Positions 1 to 9,412 of a DNA stretch of 63,196 bases are shown here, piece after piece. Origin of the DNA: Myxococcus sp. (GTDB lineage Bacteria; Myxococcota; Myxococcia; Myxococcales; Myxococcaceae); assembly GCA_014879945.1 (NCBI GenBank), contig JACSRE010000168.1, forward strand, positions 1 through 63,196. Reading direction: 5' to 3'. Position 1 is the first letter of the stretch. Each line of letters opens with the position of its first letter. The notes under the pieces are model-generated. The model was given only the letters and a program-made list of their open reading frames with translations, did no database searches and was not told where the DNA came from. Position numbers and translations under genes: made by a program.

Positions 1-2
1 CC

Positions 3-1148
3 GCGAGCCGAGCGCACGCCGAAGTCCGCGCCACCGCGCAGGGCGTCGTCGTGCGTGACCTGGGGAGCACCAACGGCACCGCCATCAACGGCGTGCGCGT
101 CACCGAGGCGCTGCTCGAGCGGGGCATGACGGCGCTCCTCGGCGGTACGGCGATCGTGATCGAAGACGCGCGCGACGAGGTGCTGCCGATGCCCCAGGCG
201 GGGTTCGGGGCGCTGGTCGGCGCGAGCGCGCCCATGCGGGCCCTCTTTCGTGAGCTCGCCCGCGTCGCGCCGACGAACGCCACGGTGCTGGTCGAGGCCG
301 AGAGCGGCTGTGGGAAGGAGCTCCTGGCCCGCTCGCTCCACGACGCCTCACCACGGGCCGCCGAGCCCTTCGTCGTGTTCGACTGCGCGGCCTGCGCGCC
401 GAGCCTGATCGAGAGCGCGTTGTTCGGCCACGAGCGGGGCGCCTTCACCGGAGCGACGGCCCGGAAGCCCGGCGTCTTCGAGGCCGCGCACGGCGGCACG
501 CTCTTCCTCGACGAGGTGGGCGAGCTCCCCCTCGAGCTCCAGCCCCGGCTGCTGCGCGCGCTCGAGAGCCGCGAGGTGCGACGGGTCGGAGGGCAGCAGC
601 CCATTCCTGTGGACATTCGCGTCGTGGCGGCCACCAACCGCGACCTGCTGCGCGAGATGAACGGCGGCGCCTTCCGCGAAGATCTCTACTTTCGACTCGC
701 GGTGGTGCGGCTGCGAATTCCGCCGCTCCGCGAGCGCCTCGACGATCTCCCGCTGCTGGTGGAGCACCTCGTCCGCGAGCAGGTCGGCCCCGATGAGCGG
801 CGGCTGCGCATCGCCATGGGCCTGGTGGCCTCGGAGCCGTGGATGCAGTCGCGCGTGTACCCGTGGCGCGGGAACGTTCGCGAGCTGCGCAACGCCGTCG
901 AGCGGGCCCTGGCCCTGGCAGGCGCCGGGCAGGCCCCTGCGGAGCCGCTGACGGAGCCGCCGCTTCAGGTGCCGGTCTCTCTCGATCGGCCGCTGGTCGA
1001 ACAGCGGGAGCGCCTCGTCGAGCAGTTCGAGGCCGCCTACGTTGCCGCGATGCTCGCCCAGCACGACGGCAACTTCTCGCGCGCGGCCGCGGCCGCCGGC
1101 ATCGACCGCATGTACTTCAAGCGACTGCTCCGCAAGTACGCGCGCTGA
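3..1148 (+). CDS. FHA-domain sigma-54-dependent transcriptional activator (5' truncated)
   Basis: This is a bacterial enhancer-binding protein that would use ATP hydrolysis to open sigma-54 RNA polymerase promoters. The window begins inside the gene: the frame is open from base 3 and already encodes the end of an FHA phosphothreonine-binding domain (SRAHAEV, then RDLGSTNGT). The central AAA+ domain has a Walker A variant (AESGCGKE), the sigma-54 contact loop GAFTGA and a Walker B (GGTLFLDE). The C-terminus is a Fis-type helix-turn-helix ([21 protein letters not shown]). An FHA domain in place of a receiver suggests control by Ser/Thr kinases, an arrangement common in myxobacteria. Family assignment is secure; targets and true start are unknown. 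Confidence 0.95.
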   Translation, partial: ASRAHAEVRATAQGVVVRDLGSTNGTAINGVRVTEALLERGMTALLGGTAIVIEDARDEVLPMPQAGFGALVGASAPMRALFRELARVAPTNATVLVEAESGCGKELLARSLHDASPRAAEPFVVFDCAACAPSLIESALFGHERGAFTGATARKPGVFEAAHGGTLFLDEVGELPLELQPRLLRALESREVRRVGGQQPIPVDIRVVAATNRDLLREMNGGAFREDLYFRLAVVRLRIPPLRERLDDLPLLVEHLVREQVGPDERRLRIAMGLVASEPWMQSRVYPWRGNVRELRNAVERALALAGAGQAPAEPLTEPPLQVPVSLDRPLVEQRERLVEQFEAAYVAAMLAQHDGNFSRAAAAAGIDRMYFKRLLRKYAR

Positions 1149-1350
1149 GTCTGGCAGCCTCACCAGTGAGTGCCGGAGGCTCGGCGCGCTCGTCCGCAAT
1201 TTGAGCCGCTTACGAGTCGGGGGCGCTCGGGTGGTGCACGGGCGCAGCGGCGCGGGCGTCACCTCGAGTGGTCAACCACCTCAGAAGACGAGACCGATCG
1301 CGTGGCACTGCGCGTGCTGAGGGGCTGCGCTCCAACCCTGGCCGAGGTCC

Positions 1351-4300
1351 GTGCGAATGCGTGTTGCTCTGGTGATGTCGTGCTCTCTGGTGTTGGCGTG
1401 CGCCCAGCCCCCCGCGACGCCGCGCAATGGCGAACCTCCCACCGGGGTGAACCAGTTTCGCGCGCGCGCCGACGCGCTGACGCTCGCAGACGGCGGCCTG
1501 TGCCCCATCACCGTCAACCCCGACGCCGAGCTGATGATTCGGAGCGTGGCCGTCGTGGAGGACCCGCTGCGCACCAACTGGTCTGGTGGCCTGGCGAACC
1601 CGTCGGACGGCGCGTGGACCTTCGGCCGCCTGATGACCACCATGGCGGGCGTCAACGACCCGGAGCAGTTCGTGCGCGCCTGGGCCGCGCAGTGGGACGC
1701 GCCGCAGACCATCAACGGCCTGCCGGTCGCGCCGCGCCCGATGAACAACCGGGTCATAGCGCCCTGGCCCACCGTGGCGGGCCGGCTCGATCTCACGCGC
1801 GCGCCGATGCGGCTGCTCGCCATCGTCAACCGAATGGACCTGCGTGATCTCTCGCGCGGCTCGGCGGGTGAGGGCCGGTTCGTGTTCGGCGTGCTCGGCG
1901 CCGGTGGCGCGCAGCTGCAGTTCACCGTCATCCTCGAGTTCAACCTGCCGGCCGCCACCGAGGCCGACGTCGAGCGCTGGGCAGCCGACTGGCACGCGCT
2001 GGGCTCGCTCCCGCTCGGCAGCCCCGCCTACAACCAGGCGCTCGAGGCCATCACCAACCGCTTCGCCGGCCCCAACGCCGCGCCCGGCCGGCCCAACAAC
2101 AGCGCCATCAACCAGGTGCGCAGCAACGAGATCGCCCTCGCCGCGCCCTGGGAGCTGCGCGAGTTTCGCCTGAACGGGGCCGGCCAGCTCGCCGAAGTGC
2201 CGGTGGCGCAGACGACCGATCTGCCGCTCAACGACACGCCGACGCTGGCGCAGTTCATCAACGCCAACACCCCCGCGCTGTTGACCGACACCCACGTCGT
2301 GCCGGCGACCTTCAACGGTGCGCCGTTCCTCGCGGGCTCGGCGCTCACCAACCTCGGGCACGTCTGGCGCGCCCCCGGCATCACCAACAACGAGGCCCGG
2401 TTCCACTTCTCGGTGAACACCTGCAACGGCTGTCACGCGGGCGAGACGAACACCATCTTCCTGCACGTGTTCCCCCGCAACCCCGGCCAGGCGTCTGCGC
2501 TCTCGGGCTTCCTGACGGGGACGACGGTGCCCGACCCGGTGACGGGGCAGCCGCGCACCTTCAACGATCTCGCGGTGCGCTCCGAGTCCCTGCTGGCCGT
2601 GCTCTGCCGCGCGCCCGGCACCACCAGGTCGGTCGCGATCACCTCGCCCACGGCGGGCTCGACGGTGCGAGGCCCCACCACGCTCAAGGCGAGCGCCTCG
2701 GGTGTGGACACCGTGCAGTTCTTCGTCGACGGGGTGCCCGTGTCGCCGGCGCTGCCGCCTCCGTTCGAGGCGCCGTGGTCGGGTGACTTCGTCGCGCCCG
2801 GCCAGCACACCGCCACCGCGGTCGGTCAGTCAGCGACCGGCTCGGTCACCTCGCTGCCGGTGACGTTCACCACCGCCCCCGCCTTCGCGCCGGACTTCAC
2901 GGTGACGATCACCTCGGCCCCGGCGTTGGTCGCGCCGGGCCAGCTGATGACGGCCCGGCTGAACGTGTGCAACATCGGCAACGTCGGCGGCTCGACCTCG
3001 GTGGAGCTGTTCGTCTCGACCGACGCGACCATCTCGGGGCCCCGCAGCGCCACCCCTGACTTCTTCGTCGTCGGCGCCCCTGTCACGCTCGCGAGCGGCG
3101 CGTGCCAGGCGGTGAGCCTCTCGGGCCCCGCCTTCGCGCCTCCCTCGTCGTCGTTCTCGTTCTTCATCGGCGCCATCGTCGATTCCTTCGAGTCGGTGCC
3201 CGAGCGCGACGAGACCAACAACGGCAGCCCCGCGCAGGGCCTCATCATCGGCAACGGGCCCGACTTCATCGTGACGGCCGCGGCGCCTCCGGCGAGCGTG
3301 GTGCCGGGCGCGCCCTTCACGACGCAGGTGACGGTGTGCAACCAGGGCAACCAGCCCGGGTTCACCGACGTCGAGCTCATCGCCTCGACCGCCACCGTCA
3401 TTCAGGCGCCCCCCGACTTCCTCGTGGGAACGCTGGCGCAGCTCTCGTTGGGGGCGGGGCAGTGCGTGACGAGCCCGGTGCAGGCCTTCGGGCTCCCGAC
3501 GGGGACCTTCTTCGTGGCCGCCGCCGCGGTGCGCAGCGGCTTCGAGCTGGTGGCCACCAACAACACCAGCCCGGCGAGCCGACTGAACGTCGGCTTCCAG
3601 GCCGAGCTCACGGTGCGGTCGGTGTCGGCGCCCTTCAGCGCGCTGCCCGGCGCGACCTTCACCACCAGCGCGGTGATCTGCAACGACGGCACGATCACCG
3701 CGACCACCACCGGCCTGCTGGTGCTGGCCGGCACTCGTTCGTTTGGGTTGCCGCCTGCGCCCGACGTCGTGCCGGTGAGCCCCTTCAGCGTCACCATCGC
3801 GGCGGGCAGCTGCGTGACGCGCTCGCTGTCGGGGCCGGCGAACGCTCCGCCTGGCGTCCTCGCGCCCTTCGTCGGCGTGGTGCTCGACGAGTTCAACTCG
3901 GTGCCCGAGTTCGACGAGACGAACAACCAGCTCGCGTCGTTGACGGGCATGGGGGTGGGGTTCATGCCCGACTTCACCGTCAGCTCGGTGTCGGCCCCGG
4001 CCGCGCTGCTCCCGGGCGCGCCCTTCACCGCCGCGGTGGTGGTGTGCAACCGCGGCACGGCGCCTGGCGCGACCAACGTCGAGCTCCGCCTCACTGACGG
4101 CTCGAACGTCGTTCCGCTCGGCGGCGTCTTCGTGTCGCTCAACGCCAGCCAGTGCCTCAGCCAGACGATCAACGCGGCGGCGAGCCCGCCTCCGACGCCG
4201 GGGCCGCTCTACTCGTTGGTCGCGGTGGCAGACGTGCACCAACAGGTCGCCGAGTTCTCGGAGACCAACAACGAGAGCCCCGCGTTCTCGATGGCGATCG

Positions 4301-5055
4301 GCCTCGGCCCTGACTTCGTCGTCACCCGCGTCACGCTGCCCTCGGCGGTGGCCCCCTTCGACCCGTTCACCGCCACCATCAGCGTCTGCAACCGCGGCAC
4401 CGCGCCCGGCGCGGCCCAGGTCGATCTGATCGCGTCGAGCGACAGGGTGGTCACCCTGACGAGCGGCGCGCGGCTGCCCGGGGCCTTCTTCTCGCTGGCG
4501 GCGAACCAGTGCCAGACGCAGACGGTCCAGTCGGTGATGGCGGTCATGCCGCCGCCGCCGCCGGCGCTGGCGACGACCTTCTTCGTGGCGGGGGTCGCCG
4601 ACCCCGACGGGCAGCTGACCGAGCTCCGTGAGACGAACAACGTGGGCCCGGCGACCTCTTTCCTGCTCGGGCGCGCGCCGGACTTCGTGGTGACGTCGTT
4701 CACCGCGCCGACCAGCGCCGCCTTCGGGGGCACGTTCTCGTCGTCAGTCACGGTCTGCAACCGCGGCACGTCGCCAGGCGCGGCCAACCTCTCGTTCGTC
4801 ATCGCGACCGCCGCCGGAATCCCCTCGACGCTCCCGTTGCCGTCGACGGCCATGCCGGTGCCCGCGCAGGGTGACTCGTTCTTCTCGCTGGCGCCCAACG
4901 CCTGTCAGTCGCGCACCTTCCTGGTGACGGCCCTCACGCCTGGGGGCGTGCGGGGCAGCCTCAGGGCCGGCGCGATCATCGATCTGAGCCAGTCGGTGCA
5001 GGAGCTCCGCGAGACCAACAACGTGTCGCCGGTGCGCGCGCTCACCGTGCTGTGA
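1351..5055 (+). CDS. Large lipoprotein with CXXCH motif, Ig-like domain and six CARDB repeats
   Basis: This is a predicted surface lipoprotein of 1234 aa. The N-terminus is a lipoprotein signal with lipobox LVLAC (Cys17). Start is GTG 1351 or ATG 1357. Residues about 30-430 form an unrecognised domain that contains CNGCH (Cys358, Cys361, His362), matching the c-type haem signature CXXCH. An Ig-like segment (ITSPTAGSTVRGPTTLKASA) follows at about 430-510. The rest is six CARDB-type repeats of about 120 aa. Most start PDFxVT and carry VCNRGT or a variant, and each ends in or near a TNN motif (usually ETNN). CARDB modules are usually extracellular beta-sandwich adhesion or spacer modules. It converges on the next gene with a 14-bp overlap of the 3' ends. 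Function is not known. Confidence 0.85.
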   Translation: MRMRVALVMSCSLVLACAQPPATPRNGEPPTGVNQFRARADALTLADGGLCPITVNPDAELMIRSVAVVEDPLRTNWSGGLANPSDGAWTFGRLMTTMAGVNDPEQFVRAWAAQWDAPQTINGLPVAPRPMNNRVIAPWPTVAGRLDLTRAPMRLLAIVNRMDLRDLSRGSAGEGRFVFGVLGAGGAQLQFTVILEFNLPAATEADVERWAADWHALGSLPLGSPAYNQALEAITNRFAGPNAAPGRPNNSAINQVRSNEIALAAPWELREFRLNGAGQLAEVPVAQTTDLPLNDTPTLAQFINANTPALLTDTHVVPATFNGAPFLAGSALTNLGHVWRAPGITNNEARFHFSVNTCNGCHAGETNTIFLHVFPRNPGQASALSGFLTGTTVPDPVTGQPRTFNDLAVRSESLLAVLCRAPGTTRSVAITSPTAGSTVRGPTTLKASASGVDTVQFFVDGVPVSPALPPPFEAPWSGDFVAPGQHTATAVGQSATGSVTSLPVTFTTAPAFAPDFTVTITSAPALVAPGQLMTARLNVCNIGNVGGSTSVELFVSTDATISGPRSATPDFFVVGAPVTLASGACQAVSLSGPAFAPPSSSFSFFIGAIVDSFESVPERDETNNGSPAQGLIIGNGPDFIVTAAAPPASVVPGAPFTTQVTVCNQGNQPGFTDVELIASTATVIQAPPDFLVGTLAQLSLGAGQCVTSPVQAFGLPTGTFFVAAAAVRSGFELVATNNTSPASRLNVGFQAELTVRSVSAPFSALPGATFTTSAVICNDGTITATTTGLLVLAGTRSFGLPPAPDVVPVSPFSVTIAAGSCVTRSLSGPANAPPGVLAPFVGVVLDEFNSVPEFDETNNQLASLTGMGVGFMPDFTVSSVSAPAALLPGAPFTAAVVVCNRGTAPGATNVELRLTDGSNVVPLGGVFVSLNASQCLSQTINAAASPPPTPGPLYSLVAVADVHQQVAEFSETNNESPAFSMAIGLGPDFVVTRVTLPSAVAPFDPFTATISVCNRGTAPGAAQVDLIASSDRVVTLTSGARLPGAFFSLAANQCQTQTVQSVMAVMPPPPPALATTFFVAGVADPDGQLTELRETNNVGPATSFLLGRAPDFVVTSFTAPTSAAFGGTFSSSVTVCNRGTSPGAANLSFVIATAAGIPSTLPLPSTAMPVPAQGDSFFSLAPNACQSRTFLVTALTPGGVRGSLRAGAIIDLSQSVQELRETNNVSPVRALTVL
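2890..5052 (+). repeat. Six tandem CARDB-encoding repeats
   Basis: Six diverged in-frame repeats of about 360 bp lie inside the lipoprotein gene. Each encodes a PDF-type start (the third begins AELTV), a VCN[QR]GT-like core (CNIGN, CNQGN and CNDGT in repeats 1-3; CNRGT in 4-6) and a terminal TNN. Repeats 4-6 share the CNRGT core and look most recently duplicated. Confidence 0.8.
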
Positions 5056-6454
5056 CGTCGGGCCCCGAGGCGCTCACCAGCTCGACGCGCTCGAGGTGCT
5101 TCGGCACGGCGACCGGCCACCCCTTGAGCGCGACCCGCGCGCGCATCGCCTCGAGCGCGCTGTCTTCACCGTGCACCAGGAGCACCTGCCGCGGCGGCGT
5201 GGTGAAGCCGTCCATCCACCGGAGCATCTCGGTCCAGTCGGCGTGGGCCGAGAACCCCGAGATCTGCATCAGCCTGGCGCGCACCTCGAGGTCCCTCCCG
5301 TGGATGCGAATGGTGGGCTCGCCGTTGATCATGCGGCGGCCGCGCGTGCCCTCGGCCTGGTAGCCGACGAACAAGATGGTGTTCTTCGGGTCGGTCACCC
5401 GCCGCGCGAGGTGGTGAAGGATTCTGCCGCCCGTCGCCATGCCGCTGGCCGAGATGATGATGCCGGGGTCCTTGAAGCCGTTGAGCTGCTTGCTCTGATT
5501 GGCCGAGGTGACGAAGTGTGTGCGGTTGGTCTGGAGCGGGGTCTTCCCGTCGAGGATGAGCTGCCGGAACGAGGCGTCGTGATCGTTGGGGTGCGCCAGG
5601 TAGATCGGCGTCGCGTTGCAGGCCAGCGGTGAGTCGACGAACACCGGCAGCTCGGGGATGCGTTTGGCGCGCTCGAGGTTGTCGAGGTGGAAGAGGATCT
5701 CCTGGGTTCGGCCGACCGCGAACGCGGGGATCACGAGCACGCCGCCGCGCGCGACCGTGTCGTTGACCGCATCTGCCAGCAGGTCCATCGGGTGGGTCTC
5801 GACGTGCGCGCGGTCGCCGTAGGTGCTCTCGGCGATCAGCGTCGTCGCCGAGCCGATGGCCACCGGGTCTCGCAAGATCGGCGCGTTGTACCGGCCGAGA
5901 TCGCCCGTGAAGACGACGCGTTGGTTGGTGCTGAGCAGGTCGAAGACGCAGACCGCGCTGCCGAGGATATGCCCGGCCTGCGAGAAGGTCAGCCTGATGC
6001 CGGGCACGATCTCTTTCGGGCGGCCGTACCCGAAGGTCTCGAACTGCTCGAGCGCGCGCTCGGCGTCGTGCTCGCCGTACAGCGGCAGGGCGGGGTGGTG
6101 CTTCGAGTAGCCCTTGGCGTTGGCGTAGCGCGCCTCTTCTTCCTGAATGCGCGCCGAGTCGGGCAGCAAGAGGCCGCAGAGGTCGCGCGTCCCTGGGGTC
6201 GAGTACACGGGCCCCCGGTAGCCCTGGCTCACCAGCCTCGGCAGGCCGCCGGTGTGATCGATGTGGGCGTGCGTCAGCACCACCGCGTCGAGCTCGTGCA
6301 CGTCAACGGGCGTCGGCGCCCAGTTGCGCAGGCGCAGCTCCTTGCCACCCTGAAAGAGCCCGCAGTCGACGAGCACCTGCTTGCCGTCGTGCTCGAGCAG
6401 GAACTTCGAGCCCGTCACCGTGCCTGCCGCACCCAGAAACTGAATCGAGGCCAT
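5042..6454 (-). CDS. Metallo-beta-lactamase/beta-CASP family RNA-processing exonuclease
   Basis: This is a cytoplasmic MBL-fold nuclease of the beta-CASP/RMMBL class, probably acting on RNA. The protein is 470 aa. Zinc ligands are visible in HAHIDH (residues 62-67). Beta-CASP features include TGDLG, the SASGMATGGR segment and a GFSAHAD motif near the C-terminus. The ATG at 6454 was chosen because GGAG lies about 8 bp upstream and MASIQFLGAAG is a normal family start; the ORF could extend 13 codons further. It starts only 4 bp after the stop of the upstream metallopeptidase-like gene, so the two are probably co-transcribed. Its 3' end overlaps the convergent CARDB gene by 14 bp. RNA rather than DNA substrate is inferred from the family. 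Confidence 0.9.
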   Translation of the reverse strand: MASIQFLGAAGTVTGSKFLLEHDGKQVLVDCGLFQGGKELRLRNWAPTPVDVHELDAVVLTHAHIDHTGGLPRLVSQGYRGPVYSTPGTRDLCGLLLPDSARIQEEEARYANAKGYSKHHPALPLYGEHDAERALEQFETFGYGRPKEIVPGIRLTFSQAGHILGSAVCVFDLLSTNQRVVFTGDLGRYNAPILRDPVAIGSATTLIAESTYGDRAHVETHPMDLLADAVNDTVARGGVLVIPAFAVGRTQEILFHLDNLERAKRIPELPVFVDSPLACNATPIYLAHPNDHDASFRQLILDGKTPLQTNRTHFVTSANQSKQLNGFKDPGIIISASGMATGGRILHHLARRVTDPKNTILFVGYQAEGTRGRRMINGEPTIRIHGRDLEVRARLMQISGFSAHADWTEMLRWMDGFTTPPRQVLLVHGEDSALEAMRARVALKGWPVAVPKHLERVELVSASGPDVTAR

Positions 6455-6458
6455 GCCG

Positions 6459-9374
6459 TCACTCCAGCGAGAGAGAAACCGTGTGCAGCCCACCGCGGGC
6501 GAAGTCGAAGCGCCACGCGTACTGGTACGTGAGCGAGAAGGGCAGGACGTCCATGATGTTGAAGCGAAACGAGGCCGCGCCGCCGACCGCGCGCAGCCAC
6601 TGCCCCTGCACCGTGCAGGCCCCCGAGCCGAAGCCCTCGACGTCGAGCTGCCGCGCGAAGAACGAGGGGAACAGCCACAAGATCGAGGCGGTGCCGCGGT
6701 CGATGATGAAGTTGAAGCGGTAGCGCGCGTTGGCGACGGCGACGCCTTCGGTTCGCACCGTGAAGTCGTCGTAGCCCCGCACCGCCTCGGCGAGCGAGCC
6801 GGGCAGGTACCCGCCAGGCCCGCGGGGCGCCTCGACGCTGGTCTGGCTCTGGTAGAGCGACACGCCTTGTGGCTGCCCGCCGACGCGCAAGGCGCCCTGC
6901 GGAGAGGCCGGCAGGCCCCGGCCCACCAGCGACACCACGAACGAGTGGCGCTGCGTGAACGGCAGGGGCAGGGCGAAGGCGAGCGAGCCGCGCAGATCGT
7001 ACAGGCTGCGATCGCTCCCGAACGCGGCGGGGTAGGCGCGCGCCGTGGCGCTGACCGCGAGCAGTCGCTGCAGCCCGCCGTACGCCGTCGCTTCGCCGGC
7101 CGAGTACGACACCGACACCTCGGGGCCGAAGTACTTCTGGAGCAGCGAAGGCCCGGCCGCGTCGAAGGTCTCGTCCACCAGGGCGCGCGCGGCGATCGAG
7201 ACGGGCACGGTGAAGAACTCTCGCGAGGCGTTCACCGAGGCCGACCAGAAGGCGCCCCCTGCCACCGCGTCACGCGCGCCGAAGAGCCCGAGCTGCACCG
7301 GCGCGAGCTGCTGGTTCACGTACTCCACCGACGCCGTCCACTGGCGGGTGGGGAAGCTGAAGCTGCCGTTGAGCGCCCAGGCGTGCCAGCCCAGGCGGTC
7401 CTTCCCTGACAGCGAGGCGTAGAGCGTCGTCGTCCAGGTGATGGACTGATCGGGGTTGAGGGTCGGCAGCACCAGCACCCCGGGCAGGCGGAGCTGCGGC
7501 ACGAAGAGGTGATCGAGGCCCGAGTAGGGGTGCTCGTCGGTGACGGCGAGGGCCGGCGAGTCGGGGAAGGGCGGCGGGGCGGCTGGAGTCGTCGCTTGTT
7601 CCGGGCTCACCCCTTCCTTGATCACCTCGAGCGCCGCCATCGGGGCGCGATCGATCGACCACTGCGTGCCCTCCCGGTTGACGAAGGCGACCGACTCCTT
7701 CGTTGGCCAGGCGTCGAGCAGGGCGAAGGGCGCGTCGGTGAGGCGCTCCAGCCGGCCGGTGTCGAGGGCGAGCCGGTGCACCTGAAGCCGGCCCCCGTGC
7801 GCGCGCGTCGTGGTGAGGTGGCCCTCGTCGATCCACCTCGCGCCGTAGTTGAAGGCGCCGTCGTCGGTGAGCGCGCGCACCGAGCCGTCGGCCTCTCGCA
7901 GGCGCAGGTTCCAGCCGTTGCCGTCGAGCTGGGAAAAGGCGACGCGAGCTCCGTCAGCCGAGAAGGCGGGCGACGACACCGAGACCCCTGGCGGCGGCTC
8001 GTAGAGGGTCGTCACCCGCTCGCCCTCGAGGTCGAAGGCCGCGAGCCGCGATCGCCCGGCGGTGAAGTCGACGAACACGTACTGGGTGCCGGCGGCGTTG
8101 ATCGCGCCACCCTGGGCGCGCCCGATGTCCTGCCACACCTTCACGACGTCGCCCGTCATCGCGTCGATCTTCCAGAGCTGGGTGCGGGTGTCGCCGCGCG
8201 AGATGAGGTCGTCGTTCATGAGGAAGAGGAACTTCCCGTCGCCGGTGAACGACAGCCCGCTCATCGTCACGGGCCCGACGCGCACCCACTGGCGCCCGAA
8301 CATCAGGCGCACCAGGCGGGTCTCGACGCGCACCGAGCCGTCGGCCTCGAGCACCCGCAGCATCGGCACCTCGTCGTTGCCCGACTGCACGACGGCGAGG
8401 GCGCCGCTGGGCCCGTGCACGGCCAGGCGCGCCAGCTGGCCGAGGCGGTCACGGATGAGCTCCTGCGTGGGCGGCCTGGCGCGCGCGACGCGGGTGCGGT
8501 CGAGGTGCTTCGACCAGGTCGAGACGAGATCGCCGACCGCCTTGCCGTACACCTCGTTGAACCGCAGGGTGACGCCCAGGGGCGCGAAGAACGCGCGGCC
8601 CTGCTTCTCCATCAGCGCCCACAGGCTCTCTTCGCCGTAGGTCTCGACCAGCCACTCCACGAAGTGCAGCGAGGTCAGGTAGGCGCCGCTGAAGGGGGCC
8701 AGCTCGCGCTGGTTGAGGCTCAGATCGCCGGGTCCCAGCGAGCCGCCGCGCGCGGCGACGAACGACTCGAAGACGCCGCGGTAGATGGGGCTGTGCGGGC
8801 GGCCCACGGTGCGGTTGATGCGCCCCTCGTAGTACTGCGCGACGCCCTCGGTGAACCAGCGCTCGATGAACAGCTGTGACGGCACCACCGGGCCCACGAC
8901 GGTGTTCACCGCGCCCCAGAAGGCCTCGATCTGCTCGGCGTGCGCGACGTGGAACATCTCGTGGCAGCTCACGTCATCGGCCCCCGCCCCCGAGAGGCCG
9001 AACCAGTGCAGCAGCTCCTGTGTCGTCTGCAATGGGTTGACCGAGTGGAGCGGCTCGCCCACCGCCAGGCCGGTGACGTACGCGTTGTTGAAGTTGGCGC
9101 TGGTGAGGAAGATCAGGCCGCGCTGCCGGGGGCGCTCCGTGCGCTGGAGCGCGCGGAACTTCTTGAGGCACTCCGAGGCGCGGCGGGCGATGCGCTCGGC
9201 GGCCTCGCGGTGGGCGGCCGGGTAGTAGACCTCGAGCTCGTCGGTCTCGAGCCGACGCATGTCGTCTTGCGCGAAGGTGGTGGCCAGCTCCTGTGAGAAC
9301 CGGGGTGTCGCGGTGGCGCAGCCGAGGGCGAAGGGTGCCAGAAGAACGAGCAGACGGCGCATCGCGCGAACCAT
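6459..9374 (-). CDS. Lipoprotein: gluzincin-like peptidase domain, beta-propeller and C-terminal beta-barrel-like region
   Basis: This is a predicted envelope lipoprotein of 971 aa with lipobox FALGC (Cys19 from the longest start, Cys15 from ATG 9362, which is equally plausible). Residues about 45-290 resemble a peptidase-MA/gluzincin domain: HEMFH at 138-142 is an HExxH zinc motif and FTEG (Glu176) could supply the third ligand. Residues about 300-600 carry WD40/TolB-like propeller repeats, for example FSADGARVAFSQLDGNGWNL. The C-terminal ~330 residues have alternating hydrophobic/aromatic strands ending HTVSLSLE, which suggests an outer-membrane barrel. Domain types are inferred from motifs. 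Substrate is unknown. It probably forms an operon with the beta-CASP gene downstream. Confidence 0.75.
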   Translation of the reverse strand: MVRAMRRLLVLLAPFALGCATATPRFSQELATTFAQDDMRRLETDELEVYYPAAHREAAERIARRASECLKKFRALQRTERPRQRGLIFLTSANFNNAYVTGLAVGEPLHSVNPLQTTQELLHWFGLSGAGADDVSCHEMFHVAHAEQIEAFWGAVNTVVGPVVPSQLFIERWFTEGVAQYYEGRINRTVGRPHSPIYRGVFESFVAARGGSLGPGDLSLNQRELAPFSGAYLTSLHFVEWLVETYGEESLWALMEKQGRAFFAPLGVTLRFNEVYGKAVGDLVSTWSKHLDRTRVARARPPTQELIRDRLGQLARLAVHGPSGALAVVQSGNDEVPMLRVLEADGSVRVETRLVRLMFGRQWVRVGPVTMSGLSFTGDGKFLFLMNDDLISRGDTRTQLWKIDAMTGDVVKVWQDIGRAQGGAINAAGTQYVFVDFTAGRSRLAAFDLEGERVTTLYEPPPGVSVSSPAFSADGARVAFSQLDGNGWNLRLREADGSVRALTDDGAFNYGARWIDEGHLTTTRAHGGRLQVHRLALDTGRLERLTDAPFALLDAWPTKESVAFVNREGTQWSIDRAPMAALEVIKEGVSPEQATTPAAPPPFPDSPALAVTDEHPYSGLDHLFVPQLRLPGVLVLPTLNPDQSITWTTTLYASLSGKDRLGWHAWALNGSFSFPTRQWTASVEYVNQQLAPVQLGLFGARDAVAGGAFWSASVNASREFFTVPVSIAARALVDETFDAAGPSLLQKYFGPEVSVSYSAGEATAYGGLQRLLAVSATARAYPAAFGSDRSLYDLRGSLAFALPLPFTQRHSFVVSLVGRGLPASPQGALRVGGQPQGVSLYQSQTSVEAPRGPGGYLPGSLAEAVRGYDDFTVRTEGVAVANARYRFNFIIDRGTASILWLFPSFFARQLDVEGFGSGACTVQGQWLRAVGGAASFRFNIMDVLPFSLTYQYAWRFDFARGGLHTVSLSLE

Positions 9375-9412
9375 CGCGCATCCGCTGGGGCGGTGCTACG
9401 AGCGCGCGCACC

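Noticed and set aside
348-1262. Long reverse-strand ORF of 304 aa opposite the sigma-54 activator
   Set aside because: Antisense shadow: Arg/Ala/Gly/His-rich, no family motif, and the forward frame has unmistakable AAA+ motifs.
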